Program-made: the position numbers and the translations under genes
DNA from: Miscanthus floridulus
Lineage: Eukaryota > Streptophyta > Magnoliopsida > Poales > Poaceae
NCBI RefSeq assembly: GCF_019320115.1
Contig: NC_089589.1
Span: 24,681,273 to 24,745,272 of the forward strand
DNA length: 64,000 nt
Direction of reading: 5' to 3'
The notes under the pieces: model-generated
Told to the model about the DNA's origin: nothing
Databases searched by the model: none
What the model saw: only the letters and a program-made list of their open reading frames with translations
Part shown: one piece after another, positions 52,521-64,000 of the stretch
Layout of the letters: the number at the start of each line of letters is the position of its first letter
How positions within the stretch are numbered: the stretch's first letter is position 1

Positions 52521-55500
52521 CTATTGCATGAATGCGCCAGATAAATATCATGGATGCACATGAACGAAGTCAGGGATGCTCGGGGAATGCACATGTTCAC
52601 TGTAGTCTGCATATTCCACTTAAGCTCTATTCAAATCACTTTACTTACCAAGTTTATACAATCTAATGTATAATTGCTCATCTTCAGTTAATGACTTAGC
52701 ACCTGCACCTAAGCATGTTCTCAAGTTAGGCTAGCCCTTCAACAATCAATGAGGGCGTGGCAACGAAGCATACACTCAAGCATTTGTATTTCAGCAAAAG
52801 GGAGCTATATAGTGGTACAGTAAACTGCCCATAACTGGAGATTTATAAATCCAAATGACATGCAACAAGACAATTTGGAAAGCTTATGAAATTGTCTACA
52901 ATTCATTTTCAGACCTCTAAGCATGATTCAAACCTTTACCAGGTCGAATTCCTCAATCAACAGAAACTTGTCTTCACAAGACAGAGAGTAGGCAAAACTG
53001 GAACCTAACTTTAAACAGCTGTAGTTCCTAAACTACTGGGCCAAATGCCCTCAAATTTTGACAGGAGCTAGATACATAAATTATCCACAACTTTTGTATT
53101 CATCACATTCACAGCAAACCAAAATATCATGGGGAACTTTATAAAGTCCCCAGATCTGTCCAGAGGGACATAATGCCAACAAAATAATTATCAACTTTTG
53201 ATGTAAACACATAATTGGACAAAACTAACTCTACCCACTTATTACACATATCACAAGAACACCAGAAAGTAGGGTGTTCATCACCAAAACATTTCTTTTA
53301 ATACCTTTCTTAATTTATTGAATTAATTAGAGGAAATGGTAAACATATATGAAAACTATACCATTAAATCTACAAAAATTACAGTAGGTACTACATGCTC
53401 TAAGTAGACCACTATAAAAATGTCACACCATTTGAGCAAGTATAACAACCTACACAAAAATGATAAGACATAATGGTTTAAAATGACATAATTAGGAAAC
53501 CTTAGTGAAAAGTGTCAAGCAACAGATTTCATATTTTTCCTAGCATCCTTAAGGTACTAGGATACTAACCACAAAGTTTCATGGTCATAGGATTCCTTGA
53601 TAATTTACAAAAATTTACACAAGTATCAATCAATGATAAAAGGAAAATCTATAACTCCAAAACCATATATGCAATGACTCTCAAATTTTTACCAGAGCTT
53701 CTACTAAGTAAGAATAGCTTACAAACAAAATTTCATAATTTTTGGATCAGAGAAACTCAAGATATAGTTTAAACAAATTTGCATGCATTTAAAAATTCAT
53801 TTCAAGTTCCTATTTAATTCATCCAAAATTTCTACATCATGTGCTCATGTCATATTTTTATTAAATACTAGACTTCACTGTGAGTCTACCAAAATTTGAA
53901 TCACACCATTTGGATCTACACATTTGGAGTTACAAAATTCACAAAACAGCATAGAAATCTATAAATTTGAACTATCCTACAAATGAACTGTCACTGACGC
54001 GTGGGACCCGCGTGTCAGCCGGGCCTGCTGGTCAGTGACACAGAACAGGGGAGACGGCACGTGACGGCACGACGGTGGTCTAGCTCGCCGATGGCGAGGA
54101 CTCCGGCGACACCAAGGACACCTACGTGCTCTACGTGTTGAGGTGAGCCAATTGGTGCTACTGGCAAGACCTATTGTTCAACGGAGGTGGCTCGTCGCCG
54201 GTGATGGCGGCACGGCAGAGCTCCGGCGCGAGACGCCGACGACGGCGAGCCTCGGCTACCTCATCTGAGCTCGGTATGAGCTCCACGAGGTCGCTACGGT
54301 GCTACCCAAGCAAAGAGAGGAGGACGAGGTCACGGTGGTGGTTGGCCGTGGCGAGCTCCGCTCCGGCGAGGCGCGGCCATGGATACGGCGACGGAAAAAC
54401 AGTCACTCGACCTCACCTAAGGCACGGATGGCTCGGCTAAGCGGTCGACGAGGTAGAGGAGGACACGGCGGAGCTATGGTGGAGATGTGGTTCGCGTTTT
54501 TGCGGCGGCGAGCGAGCTAGGCGACGGCGCGGCTTGCTCGGAAATGGCGGAGCGGCGGTGCTCTGTTGCTGCATGCAGTGGAGGCGATGGAAATGAAAAT
54601 TGGGCTGGCGAGTTGGTCGGGCATGCGCGTGGGGGGGGTTCAAGTGATGGCCGGCAGTGCCAGGACAGCCACGGCGCGTGGCTGCGCGATTAGGCGGCCG
54701 GCGACGAGTGTCACCCACGCGGCGCTTGTTTTCTGAAAACGATCAGGCACTGTACCTCGCAATTCAGAGTTCCTTCGACGCCTGACAGCGACATTTGATG
54801 GTGCTTGATCTCTTAAACCGTGACGAATCAGTGAAAACCATATACATGAAAGTTGTAAAGCTAAGATAGGGCTACAACAATGCTTCAGAAATCACCAGCT
54901 AAAACTCAACGGATCATGAGTTATATCAAGCCAAAGTTGGGTTCATGAAACTAAAACTCAGTTAAAACACTTAGAAAATTTTCAAGTGTGGAATCAGCCT
55001 TCAATACTGACTTGTGGGTCCTTTTTGAACATGTTGTGCACATTTTCATGACTTGGCTTCTAAACAAAGTTTGTTCCTTACAAAATTTTCTACAAGTTTG
55101 CTTTAGGTTGCTCAGACATGCAAACACTCTAAGCTACACTTTTTAAACAGTCAAACAAAAGGGTTTAGGAGTCAAAACAAGTCAAACCACTATTTGAAAT
55201 CATAATTAGGTAATGTGATCAATATGAACAATGTTCCAAATGACATTCTAGGTGTAACTAAGTTACTTAAGAGAATTATTAGCCACACCACACATTGGTC
55301 ACACAAGAATCAAGCATTGTATGTACTTAAACAAAGAAAAACACATGAAATGTTACATTTGTTTCATAGTCATGTTTCACATGTTTCATGATCTTGTTGC
55401 ATGATACTACTAGCTTTGTTTCACTAAAGTGAGTTGCACATGTTGCACTTAAGTGTGGCACACTATACATTTCATAAAAGAAACAACACACATGAAATAT

Positions 55501-55620
55501 GCAACATGTTGTAATGTTTCGAAATCATGTTTCATGTGATATAAGCTTATGAATGGATGAATGATGCTCATGTTCATAAATGCAAGTGCAAATGTGGAAG
55601 CCAAACACCTGGGGTGTTAC

Positions 55621-55640
55621 AGCCCTCCCCCCTTATAAAA
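55621..55640 (-). other. Polypurine tract of Tekay-B
   Basis: Minus strand 'TTATAAGGGGGGAGGGC' directly precedes the 3' LTR start at 55620. Confidence 0.85.
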
Positions 55641-55643
55641 ATC

Positions 55644-58600
55644 TCATCCCGAGATTTGAAAAGCGTACAATTGTTGATAGAATTCCTTATAACCATCCCT
55701 CAAATAATCTTCTCTTTCCCACGTTGCATCGCGTTCACTACCCTGATTACTCCACATGACTTTGTAAAACTTGACCACCCAACTCTGAGTCACTCGTTCA
55801 CGAGTGTCAATCACTCGGACCGGCTTTTCTTCAAAGGTCAAATCTGATTTTAACTCGATATCCCCCAATGGAACTCTCTCTTCAGGTACGCGAAGACATT
55901 TCTTCAATTGGGATACATGAAAGACATTGAAGATAGCACTCATCTCAGGAGGTAATTGAATCTTGTATGCCACCTTACCACTTTGTCCAATGATTTCAAA
56001 CGGACCAACATACCTCGGCGCAAGCTTTCGCTTCACACCAAAGCGTTGGACACTCTTCATGGGTGAGACTTTCAGATAAACGAAGTCTCCAACTTCAAAC
56101 TCAATAGGTTTTCTACATCGATCAGCATAACTTTTCTGCCAAGCTTGAGCTGCGGCCATGTGGGTTTGGATAGTACGGACTTGTTCTTCGGCTTCTTGAA
56201 CAAAATCAATTCCATAGTATCTCCTTTCACCGGCTTCTACCCAATTTAACGGGGTTCTACACTTTCGGCCATACAAAGCTTCAAATGGTGCCATCTTGAT
56301 GCTCTCTTGATAACTATTATTGTATGAGAATTCAGCTAGGGGCAACCATTTTTCCCATGAGCCCTTAGCCGAGATGACACAAGCTCTCAACATATCTTCT
56401 AAGATTTGATTCACTCGTTCAGTTTGCCCACTGGTTTGAGGATGATAGGCAGAACTTCTTACTAACTTAGTTCCTAATAATCCGTGTAAGTGCTCCCAAA
56501 AGCGAGCAGTGAACTGCGGTCCTCTATCAGAGACAATAGTACGAGGGATCCCATGAAGTCAGACTATCTGATTAAAGTACAACTCCGCATAGTCGGTTGG
56601 ACGGAAATCTATGCGGACAGGAATGAAGTGTGCAGACTTGGTCAGACGGTCTACAATCACCCAAATGGAGTTAAAATTCCTCTAAATAGTAGGGAGTCCA
56701 ATAATAAAATCCATACTTATCTCCTCCCATTTCCAACCTGGAATAGAGAGTGGCTGAAGTAAACTAGCTTTCATGTGCACAGCTTTGACTCGACAACAAG
56801 TGTCACACCTAGCCACATAAGCGGCTATCTCTTTCTTCATTTTGGTCCACCAAAAGCGAGGCTTCAAATCATGATACATTTTGCTACTACCAGGATGAAT
56901 AGATAATTTAGAGGAATGGGCTTCGGATGTGATTTGATCTCTAAGTTCTCTATCCTTCGGAACTACCAACCTATCCTTGAACCATAACACGCCATCCTCA
57001 TCTACTAAAAAATGCTTAGTTTCTTGCTCTTTCATCTTGCGCGTGATGTGGAACACACCTGCATCTGTCTTCTGTAGCTCGATAATTCGACTCTGTAGAG
57101 TACAACTGACAGTGATATTGTATAGGACTGTAGGATGAAGGAGTTTTGACAAATGGACATCACTCTATATCAATGAGTGGCAATGAGATTTCCTGCTTAA
57201 GGCATCCGCTACGACATTTGCCTTGCCAGGGTGATAGTGTACTTGGAGGTTATAATCCTTGATCAACTTGAGCCATCTTCTCTGACGCATATTCAACTCT
57301 GGTTGAGTGAAGATGTACTTGAGACTTTTATGATCAGTGTAGATGTTGCACACATTGCCGAGCAAATAATGTCTCCAAGCCTTCAAAGCATGAACAACTG
57401 CAGCGAGTTCCAAGTCATGCGTTGGATAATTCACTTCATGCTTCCGAAGTTGGTGAGAGGTATAAGCAATGACTCTACCCTCTTGCATAAGAACACCTCC
57501 TAACCCAATACCTGATGCATCGCAGAACACATCAAAAGGTTTCTCGATATTCAGTTGTGCCAAAACCGGAGCCGAAGTTAGAAGAGTTCGTAGAGTATGG
57601 AAAGCAGCATCACACTCGGGAGTCCAGACAAACTTCATGTCTTTTTGCAGCAACCGAGTCATAGGCTTGGCTATTTTAGAGAAATCCAGGATGAAGCGAC
57701 GATAATAGCCAGCCAACCCTAGAAAACTCCGAACCTCATGCACCGAGATTGGAGCCTTCTAGTTCAACACTTCTTGCACCTTGGTGGCATCAACCATAAT
57801 TCCACCATCGGACAACACGTGTCCAAGAAAAGGTACCTCACGAAGCCAGAATTCACATTTGCTGAACTTTGCATAAAGTTGGTGTTCCCGTAATCTAGTG
57901 AGAACCACTCGCAAATGTTCAACATGGTCTTCTTCGTTCTCTGAATAAACCACAATATCATCTATAAATACTACCACAAATTTGTCCAACTCGGGCATAA
58001 ACACTGAATTCATCAGATACATAAAATGTGCGGGGGCATTAGTCATTCCAAAAGACATAACAAGGTACTCATACAGACCATATCTTGTAGAGAATGCAGT
58101 TTTTGGAACATCCTCAGGCTGAATCTTGATTTGATGATAACCAGATCTCAAATCAATCTTGGAAAAGACTTTCGCTTTAGACAACTGATCAAATAAGATA
58201 TCTATACGTGGCAGAGGGTACTTATTCTTGATTGTAACTGCATTCAAGGGTCTATAATCTACACACATGCGTAGTGATTGATCCTTCTTCTTTACAAAGA
58301 TCGTTGGGCACCCCCACAGAGATGAACTAGGATGGATAATGCCTTTATTTAGAAGTTCATTCAACTGGGTCTTAAGTTTGGCTAGTTCATTGGGAGGCAT
58401 TCTATATGGCCTTCTAGAGATGGGTGCTGTACCAGGAAGCAACTCTATCTTGAACTCCACTTCTCGATCCGGGGGCAATCTAGGCAAATCATCGGGAAAA
58501 ACATCTGGAAAGTCACACATGACAGGGATATCTGCCAAAGACTTGGCTTGCACCGCATTAGTCGTGCAAGAAAGATTGATATCCCTAGGTAGCTGTACTA

Positions 58601-60002
58601 GGAAACCCTCCTGATTACCAGGATCTCTGAGCATGACTACCCTAGTCGATGTATCAATAAGCACTCCATGACTGCTCATCCAGTTCATTCCCAATATCAC
58701 ATCGATACCTAGCCCCGGTAAAACTACCAGATCAACCCAATAACTTCGCCCCTCTATCTCAAATTGTACGTCCCCAACTACCAGCTTGGTTGGGATAGTA
58801 CCACTAGCAGCCCTAATACAATAACCCTCACTCTCAATAGTATATGTTTTCTGCATAAACTTGGATGCAAATGCTAGACTAATAAAGGAATACGAAGCAC
58901 CTGAATCAAATAGTATAACTGTGGGGTGATGATCAACCAAAAACTTACCAGCAGTCACTACCTCTCCTGAAGGAATCTCAGTAATATTAGTGTAGTTCAC
59001 CTGCCCCTGACGGCCACCTTGGTAGTTATTCTTCTTGGGGTAAGGACACTTCCTTGCCCAGTGACCGGTCTTGTTGCAATTCCAGCACAGCATGTTACTT
59101 GGCGGCACATTGGAGCTGCCTTGACTGGTAGTGCCCTTGTGAAGAGCAACGGTAAATGCCTTGCAGAATCCAGTCTTGGCGGGATTCTTCTTCAGCGGTG
59201 GGCGGAACTTAGCGGTTGATGCTGGAGGACGGAATGGAGCCCTCTGTGTGACTGGAGCCTTGGATTGTGAGGCACCCGCCTCATAGGCCCTCTTATGACT
59301 TTTCAAAGCAGCATACACCGCATTGTTGTTCTCTTGCGATAAAGCATCACTCATAAACTCATTAAAATGAGCACACTTGCAATTTCCCATGGTCTTCATC
59401 AATTTGGGGCTAAGTCCCCGCTTGGCATCGGTGTCCACAAACTCGGTAGCATACCTTGCAAGGTTGTTGAAAGCCTGTAGGTATTCATTCAAGCTCTTAT
59501 TCCTCTGGGTCAGCTTTATGAACTCTGTATGCTTGATTGCCATGAGACCAGGAGGAATGTAATTTCCCCTGAAAGCAGACTTGAACTAATCCCAAGTGAT
59601 TTGGGCATTAGCATGCATAGTGGACCGATAATGACTCCACCAAATACCAGCTGGCCCATGCAGTTGGTGAGATGCGTACTCAGTCTTCAGCACCTCAGTC
59701 AAGCGGCGCAGATGGAACTTCTGCTCAAGAGTATTCAACCACTCATCAGCTTATAGGGGCTCCTCAGCCTCCTTGAAGATCGGGGGTTTCGTGTCAAGGA
59801 AATCCTTGAAGTCACTGTATTGATTTGGTTTCGATCCTTGGCGTGGACCACGGCCATCACGATTCGCAATCGTACGGAGAGCCTCAGCCATAGTGCGCTG
59901 TCCTTCCACAAGAATTGCCATCAATTCCGTGGGTGTGGGTGGTGGTGGCGGTGGAAGGTCATCATCATCACTAGCCGCACCAGTGGAACGAGTACGAGGC
60001 AT
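55644..60002 (-). pseudogene. Tekay-B gag-pol, single frame with six nonsense codons
   Basis: Gag begins ATG at 60002 (minus), right after 'ATTGTTGCAG', with 'MPRTRSTGAAS' and a Pro run. One frame of 1,452 codons runs to TGA/TAG-type stop at 55644. Gag; zinc knuckle '[14 protein letters not shown]' (about 59050-59092); protease '[11 protein letters not shown]' (about 58895-58920); RT '[12 protein letters not shown]' (about 57950); RNase H '[12 protein letters not shown]'; integrase H2C2 with 'SIHPGSSKMYHDL' and 'CDTCCRV'; DDE core 'MDFIIGLP', 'VSDRGPQF', 'SGQTERVNQ'; then '[14 protein letters not shown]' and chromodomain 'ATWEREDYLRDGYKEF'. Stops at about 59753, 59585, 57760, 57165, 56682 and 56559 look like C-to-T changes of CAA, TGG, CAG and CGA codons. 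All catalytic residues visible are intact. Confidence 0.96.
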
Positions 60003-60362
60003 CTGCAACAATGCGCATTCAGTAATTATTGATGATGTTAGCACATTGGAGAGGAACAATGTAATTGTGCCAAACTGAATTTACTGATGAGAATGAAAAC
60101 TTCATACAATAAACAAAGGCGATAATTCATTCTCCAATCATCACATCATCAATTAGATTACTAGCGCCATACGCAGTGCATTCCAACATGACAAGTTTTA
60201 AACTTAACCATCACGATACGCATCCTGAAGGGAGCGAATTAAAGTACATTACATGCCAAGTTCGAATTAAAAAGGTACATCCAACATCAGTCATCGTACT
60301 TAAGTCCATTACATCAATGACTGCAAAAGCTTAAACTAGTGAGACTTGCTAACTAACTACTC
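60003..60362 (-). other. Intron-like spacer between upstream ORF and gag, Tekay-B
   Basis: About 360 bp AT-rich non-coding sequence ending in a splice-acceptor-like 'ATTGTTGCAG' directly before the gag ATG, as in Tekay-A. Confidence 0.5.
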
Positions 60363-61430
60363 ATCGAAGGGATCGCTGTCCACATCGGAGACACCTTGGA
60401 CTTCTTTGAGGTCTTCCTCTTCTTCTTCATCTGCAGGCTCAGCTGCATTGTCATCCATCTGCACGTCCTCTTCTTTGTCATCGGCCTCAATCACTTGAGG
60501 TCCACCCACATTTGGATACCTTGGTATGGGGCGAGGAATAGGAAACAGACAGTTGTGCAGTTGATGGTGCTCAACCTAAAGCTCTTCAAGCTGTTCTTGT
60601 AGTGCATGCTCCCTTTGAAAGGCGTTGTGGTTAGCCAAAATCCAACCCCGACGTCTTTCTTCTGCTAACTCTAAAACTGCATCTCTGTGACGGGTCACAC
60701 GATCCAACTCTTGTGCTGCCTCATCTCTCTCAATAGTGAGGTTCATCAACTGGTTATGAAGCTCATCTCTCTCGCGTGCGGTTTGACCCCACTGTTGCAA
60801 ACGATAATTTGCAATACCGCGAATCTCCTCAACTTCTTGCTGAGCTCTCCCACATGCATCCGCCCTACGGCAATACTTGTGGGCACGCAACCTGAACTTG
60901 TGCTGGGCTGCCATTGCCTTGCTAGCTTCATCGAGCGCACTAGACAGGGTGTTTTGCCTAACTCGACAAAGCTTCAAGACTGCCATCATAGCACTCATTC
61001 CAGCATTGTCGCTCTACACACGTTCGCCACGGCCTCGAACCAAGGCCTGGCCAACGTCCTGAGTCCACTCAGCCTCAGTAGGTGACACTTGGGGAATGGA
61101 TGAAGCTGGTCCACCCACTAACTCATCCCCGAAGCTCTATGCTATATCCATCAGCACATCAAGGGCAGCAACCTGAGCGGCTTCCCATGGGCTTTGCCCA
61201 TCAGTCTCAATGCTCCACCCATGCCACAATGGTCTTGTAGGGTTTTGCGGCACTATGAAGGTCACGACGTACCATGGTACATCTCCCAATGGTACCGCCT
61301 ACCTCCACATATAGCTGGGTGCCTCCGGGTACCCAACTGAACTGAGCACCCTCCAGAGCAAGGTGGGAGTACCGAACTAGTCCAAAAAGGTGCTGCTACC
61401 AGTAGGAAACATGGGCGCGGCCATCTGTAT
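60363..61430 (-). pseudogene. Upstream ORF of Tekay-B, function unknown
   Basis: Sense-strand ORF between 5' LTR and gag, interrupted by a few stops (about 60576, 61013, 61138, 61378). It starts near 'MAAPMFPTGSSTF' (61424), then 'VPLGDVPWYVVTFIVPQNP', 'IETDGQSPWEAAQVAALDVL', a long coiled-coil-like middle (60576-60998: 'RERDELHNQLMNLTIERDEA', 'ELAEERRRGWIL') and an acidic C terminus ('EADDKEEDVQMDDN' to 'DSDPFDE'). Not gag, pol or a chromodomain. It corresponds in position to the Tekay-A ORF at 14292-14933. Function unknown; possibly a structural or RNA-binding accessory. Confidence 0.6.
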
Positions 61431-62226
61431 CAAAAAGGGATGCAACTCACGTGAGAGGATTATTTTGCTGAGAGATTGCACTTTATACTTGGGATAAGCA
61501 ATTATAAGGGAGGGAGTAATGCAATATGAATGACATGAGTGAATATGATGCATGCTCGTTCCGTACGTCCTCACAAATCTAAGAAAATTCTAAGCTTTAG
61601 CGGAATATACGGTGGCATACATATGTTCTCTCAATTAGTGGTAACTTAGTCGATCTACACGGTGTGTTGTTAGCATACCTACAGAAAACTTCATTGCAGC
61701 CCAACCCAACAAGATATAATGCTAATTACACAAGTAGTAACTAAGATACTCTCCATATATACATCCCCAGATATATATACTTCGGTATCCAAACTACCCG
61801 ACAAATGTACCCACAATTAAGTACCTTCATATATACATGTATACAACATGTAATACTCCAGTAACCACAACTAGCTCTCCCCTAGTCCGACGGTTGGACG
61901 GTCATGCTCTCACAACTCACACTTACCTTAGTGTAGAGGAAATTGATCCATACATTACCATTCAAACGAATGGCACCCATGCAATATCACGCCACATGGA
62001 CGACGAAATAGAAACAATCAATTTCCCCCAAGTTAGTAATTATATATAAGCCACCTAGAAGTCCTTAAGTGGGCTACAAGGGATGTGATCACCAGTATAC
62101 CATAAAAATTTTGATTTTTGAAAACTTATGTATAACTATAAGTTGGAAAACCATTTTAACAACAAAAACTTTTGTTTTAAATAGCCGTAAGACATGTTTA
62201 ATGTTGAATCTAGCTCTGATACTAGC
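61431..62226 (-). other. Tekay-B leader with primer-binding site
   Basis: The PBS is at about 62207-62222: minus strand 'GCTAGTATCAGAGCTAG' just after the LTR end resembles the initiator tRNA-Met complement (TATCAGAGC). The rest, to 61431, is non-coding leader with no feature I can support. Confidence 0.75.
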
Positions 62227-64000
62227 TGTCACAGAACCGACCAATTTATAAGAGCACAAGTACAAAAACAATCGCCAAAACAATCAAATTCTCGAACTTG
62301 AGCCCATATAAACCCGGTAGTCAACTAAAATCTCGAAGGATTTCAAACCAACTTGCATACAACCAAGATCACAGTAATTCAACATAACATATCGTAAGTT
62401 ACAACATTTCACAGATGTTTGCAAATAGATTACATCATCATAGAGTCATCGTTATTACAAAACAAGTCTTGTAAAGCACGTGGAAGCAAATAGTTTAACT
62501 TACACACCCGAGTTCAAATACAAATACTGGTTCGCTGATCACAACCCACAAAAGCATCTAGATGAGAGAAACAGAGATCATGCCCATGATCTAGTCTTCA
62601 TCACCCGTCGGGTGGAGACAATACTTACAGAATCTCTGATATAGAAGGTCATCTACAACAAGAGGGAAAAAACCCTGAGTACGAGAATGTACTCAGCTAG
62701 ACTTACCCGTCGGAAACCAAAACAAATGACACCAAGGATTATGCATAGCTTAATGTAGTGGATCTGGCTGACACTTTCTTTTTGCGGAAAAGCATAAGTA
62801 ATAAGATCAGCTCTTAACCTGAACTAGCAGTGACTTTTAGCCATTAACCTGTCAGCTATTTTAGCACCTGTACTAAGCAATCATTTTATTAGGGCGCAAA
62901 CATTAATAACCATATCAGGTATACATTGTGGCAACCTTATCATCATCATCCATTTAACCATATCGTTAAATTAATTGAATCTACGTTGCCGCTGCTCAGT
63001 CAAGTTCTCACTATCCGGGAGAGACAGCAATTCGAATCGATTCCTATCTAGCTGGAGGAGTATTCCTAACACAAACCCTACTTCCCCCGTTAGGGTCGCA
63101 AACAAGTCACCTTTGGTACAACTCAGGAGAAAAATAAAAGAAAAGACGTGGGTCCGGGCCGCCCTGCATTCTCAGAGAACCACTCTACCAGGAAGTGCAG
63201 GATTTTAAGCACCTGACTCCCCTTGGACTTATGCCAATGGCTCTCTGCACATCCTTACTTCCTCCAAAATGCATCCAACCCCCATGGATCCCGGCCTGAG
63301 TTGAGCTACTCGGCTTCACGGTCGGAATGACTTATCTGGGCAGCTAAGTGTTAGGCTGCGTTCAACATGACATGATGACGTACAGCGTATCGGTCCTTAA
63401 ACGATATAGACGGAGTTACTATGTTCAACCTACACAAGACTTCGCCCGGTCTTAGTTCATTATTCACATGGTTCTTTTCCACGATAGCAAATATAGCCAA
63501 CCGTGATCCACCTCATCCTAAAGCTCGCTGGTGACAGGAAATCACCTGACTTCTACCGCACTAAGCATGGCTAGGCATTTAACCCATTCCTGAACTTAAA
63601 TAGGATTCTAGTACGATATCTGGATAAGGAAGGACATATAATGCAACAATTGGTTCCAACCAATTCCTATACTTAATGCATCATCAACGAATAAAAGATA
63701 CTCAATGTATTTGTGAAATCATGGGAGGCTTAATATGCTCCGGGATTGCCTTTCAGGAAAGAGGAAGGCTGGTGGTCAGGGCACTCGGGCAACTCCTCCG
63801 CGGCGGCTGCTTCGTCGGCTTCCTGCACCTCGGGCTCCTCCTCCTGGTTGGCTCCCTCGAACTCCAGCAACGTCACTCCCTCCGGCACACCTATTGCATG
63901 AATGCGCCAGATAAATATCATGGATGCACATGAACGAAGTCAGGGATGCTCGAGGAATGCACATGTTCACTGTAGTCTGCATATTCCATTTAAGCTCTAT
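62227..64000 (-). repeat. Tekay-B 5' LTR, partial (continues beyond window)
   Basis: Homologous to 50859-52632 along its length, with scattered substitutions and a few small indels. Holds mini-exon copies at 62591-62652 and 63750-63890. Confidence 0.93.

Larger units (their letters stand above)
50859..55620 (-). repeat. Tekay-B 3' LTR
   Basis: Minus strand TGTAACACCCCAGGTG (55620) to GGTTCTGTGACA (50859). GC-rich block at 54000-54720 (inferred promoter/R region), then AT-rich sequence with mini-exons at 52380-52520 and 51223-51284. Open frames on either strand of the GC-rich block are not supported as genes. From about 52620 to 53990 and 54730 to 55600 nothing but ordinary LTR sequence is seen. 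Confidence 0.93.
50859..64000 (-). mobile_element. Tekay-B: Tekay/Del-type Ty3/gypsy chromovirus, 5' LTR cut by window edge
   Basis: Identical termini TGTCACAGAACC at 50859 and 62227 (plus-strand reading) mark the U5 ends of the two minus-strand LTRs; 3' LTR spans 50859-55620 (about 4.76 kb). Internal region 55621-62226 has polypurine tract, gag-pol in one frame, an upstream ORF and a tRNA-Met-type PBS. The chromodomain and long LTR indicate Tekay/Del. LTR copies show scattered differences, so insertion is not very recent. gag-pol has six nonsense codons but no frameshift and intact catalytic residues. Confidence 0.95.

Noticed and set aside
52252..52563. Plus-strand frame of 103 residues, also present at 63676-63933
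   Set aside because: Antisense to the LTR mini-exon; its duplication is simply the two LTRs.
54174..54718. Plus- and minus-strand frames of 68-93 residues
   Set aside because: GC-rich part of the Tekay-B LTR, open in several frames, no domain or conservation argument.
55644..60002. Possible pararetrovirus (caulimovirid) integration
   Set aside because: LTRs, PBS, polypurine tract, integrase and chromodomain identify a Ty3/gypsy retrotransposon.

Overview
This is a transposon-packed block of plant nuclear DNA. I infer a grass, probably panicoid, from the CACTA terminal arrays of the 'TTTGCCGAGTGC' and 'TTTAGTCCCGG' types, the long-LTR Tekay/Del chromoviruses and the small MITEs. No complete host gene is visible. 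Two exon-like scraps may be host-derived: one on the minus strand at 8755-8918, and an NLR coiled-coil fragment at 36245-36377.

Layout. 1-3133: right-hand end of a minus-strand CACTA element (CACTA-1) with a TNP2 C-terminal piece, a TNP1-like exon and a palindrome of about 1.1 kb. 3502-8754: a complete non-autonomous CACTA (CACTA-3, TSD GTT) carrying exons of an unidentified gene. 9157-9732: a Tourist-like MITE and a hAT-like MITE end to end. 10810-11310 plus 35737-35870: two halves of an old Tat-type gag region split by the next element. 11311-35736: a complete Tekay-type Ty3/gypsy element (Tekay-A, TSD GATGA) with dead gag-pol. Its 3' LTR was invaded by a complete 12.7-kb CACTA (CACTA-2, 22995-35692, TSD ATA). 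36378-41432: internally deleted CACTA-4 (TSD TTT). About 43285-46530: a 5'-truncated, decayed L1-type LINE. 47192-47575: a Tekay LTR fragment. About 47705-50858: a minus-strand Tat-like LTR with flanks, invaded by a 1.4-kb mini-CACTA (48633-50033, TSD ATT) that carries a tRNA-like sequence. 50859-64000: a second Tekay element (Tekay-B, minus strand) whose 5' LTR runs off the window.

How the parts work together. The Tekay elements encode, or once encoded, gag, protease, reverse transcriptase/RNase H, integrase and chromodomain in one frame, with a separate ORF upstream of gag. CACTA-2 carries three genes: a GRF zinc-finger/transmembrane protein (one nonsense codon), a broken TNP2 transposase, and a TNP1-like DNA-binding protein fused to DUF8039 and a ULP1-type cysteine protease domain. 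The last can be read through eight exons without a stop. CACTA-1 and CACTA-4 keep complementary fragments of the same gene pair. No element in the window has a complete TNP2.

Most unusual observations: (i) both Tekay families have a small acidic exon inside the LTR, with the same splice phases, a GC-type donor and a second exon beginning ATGAC and ending in a stop; (ii) the TNP1-ULP1 gene stays open while TNP2 is decayed; (iii) CACTA-2 repeats its terminal motifs internally, directly upstream of a TATA box before the TNP1 gene; (iv) several foldbacks could feed small-RNA pathways. Splice sites were judged by eye. No database search or RNA evidence was available.
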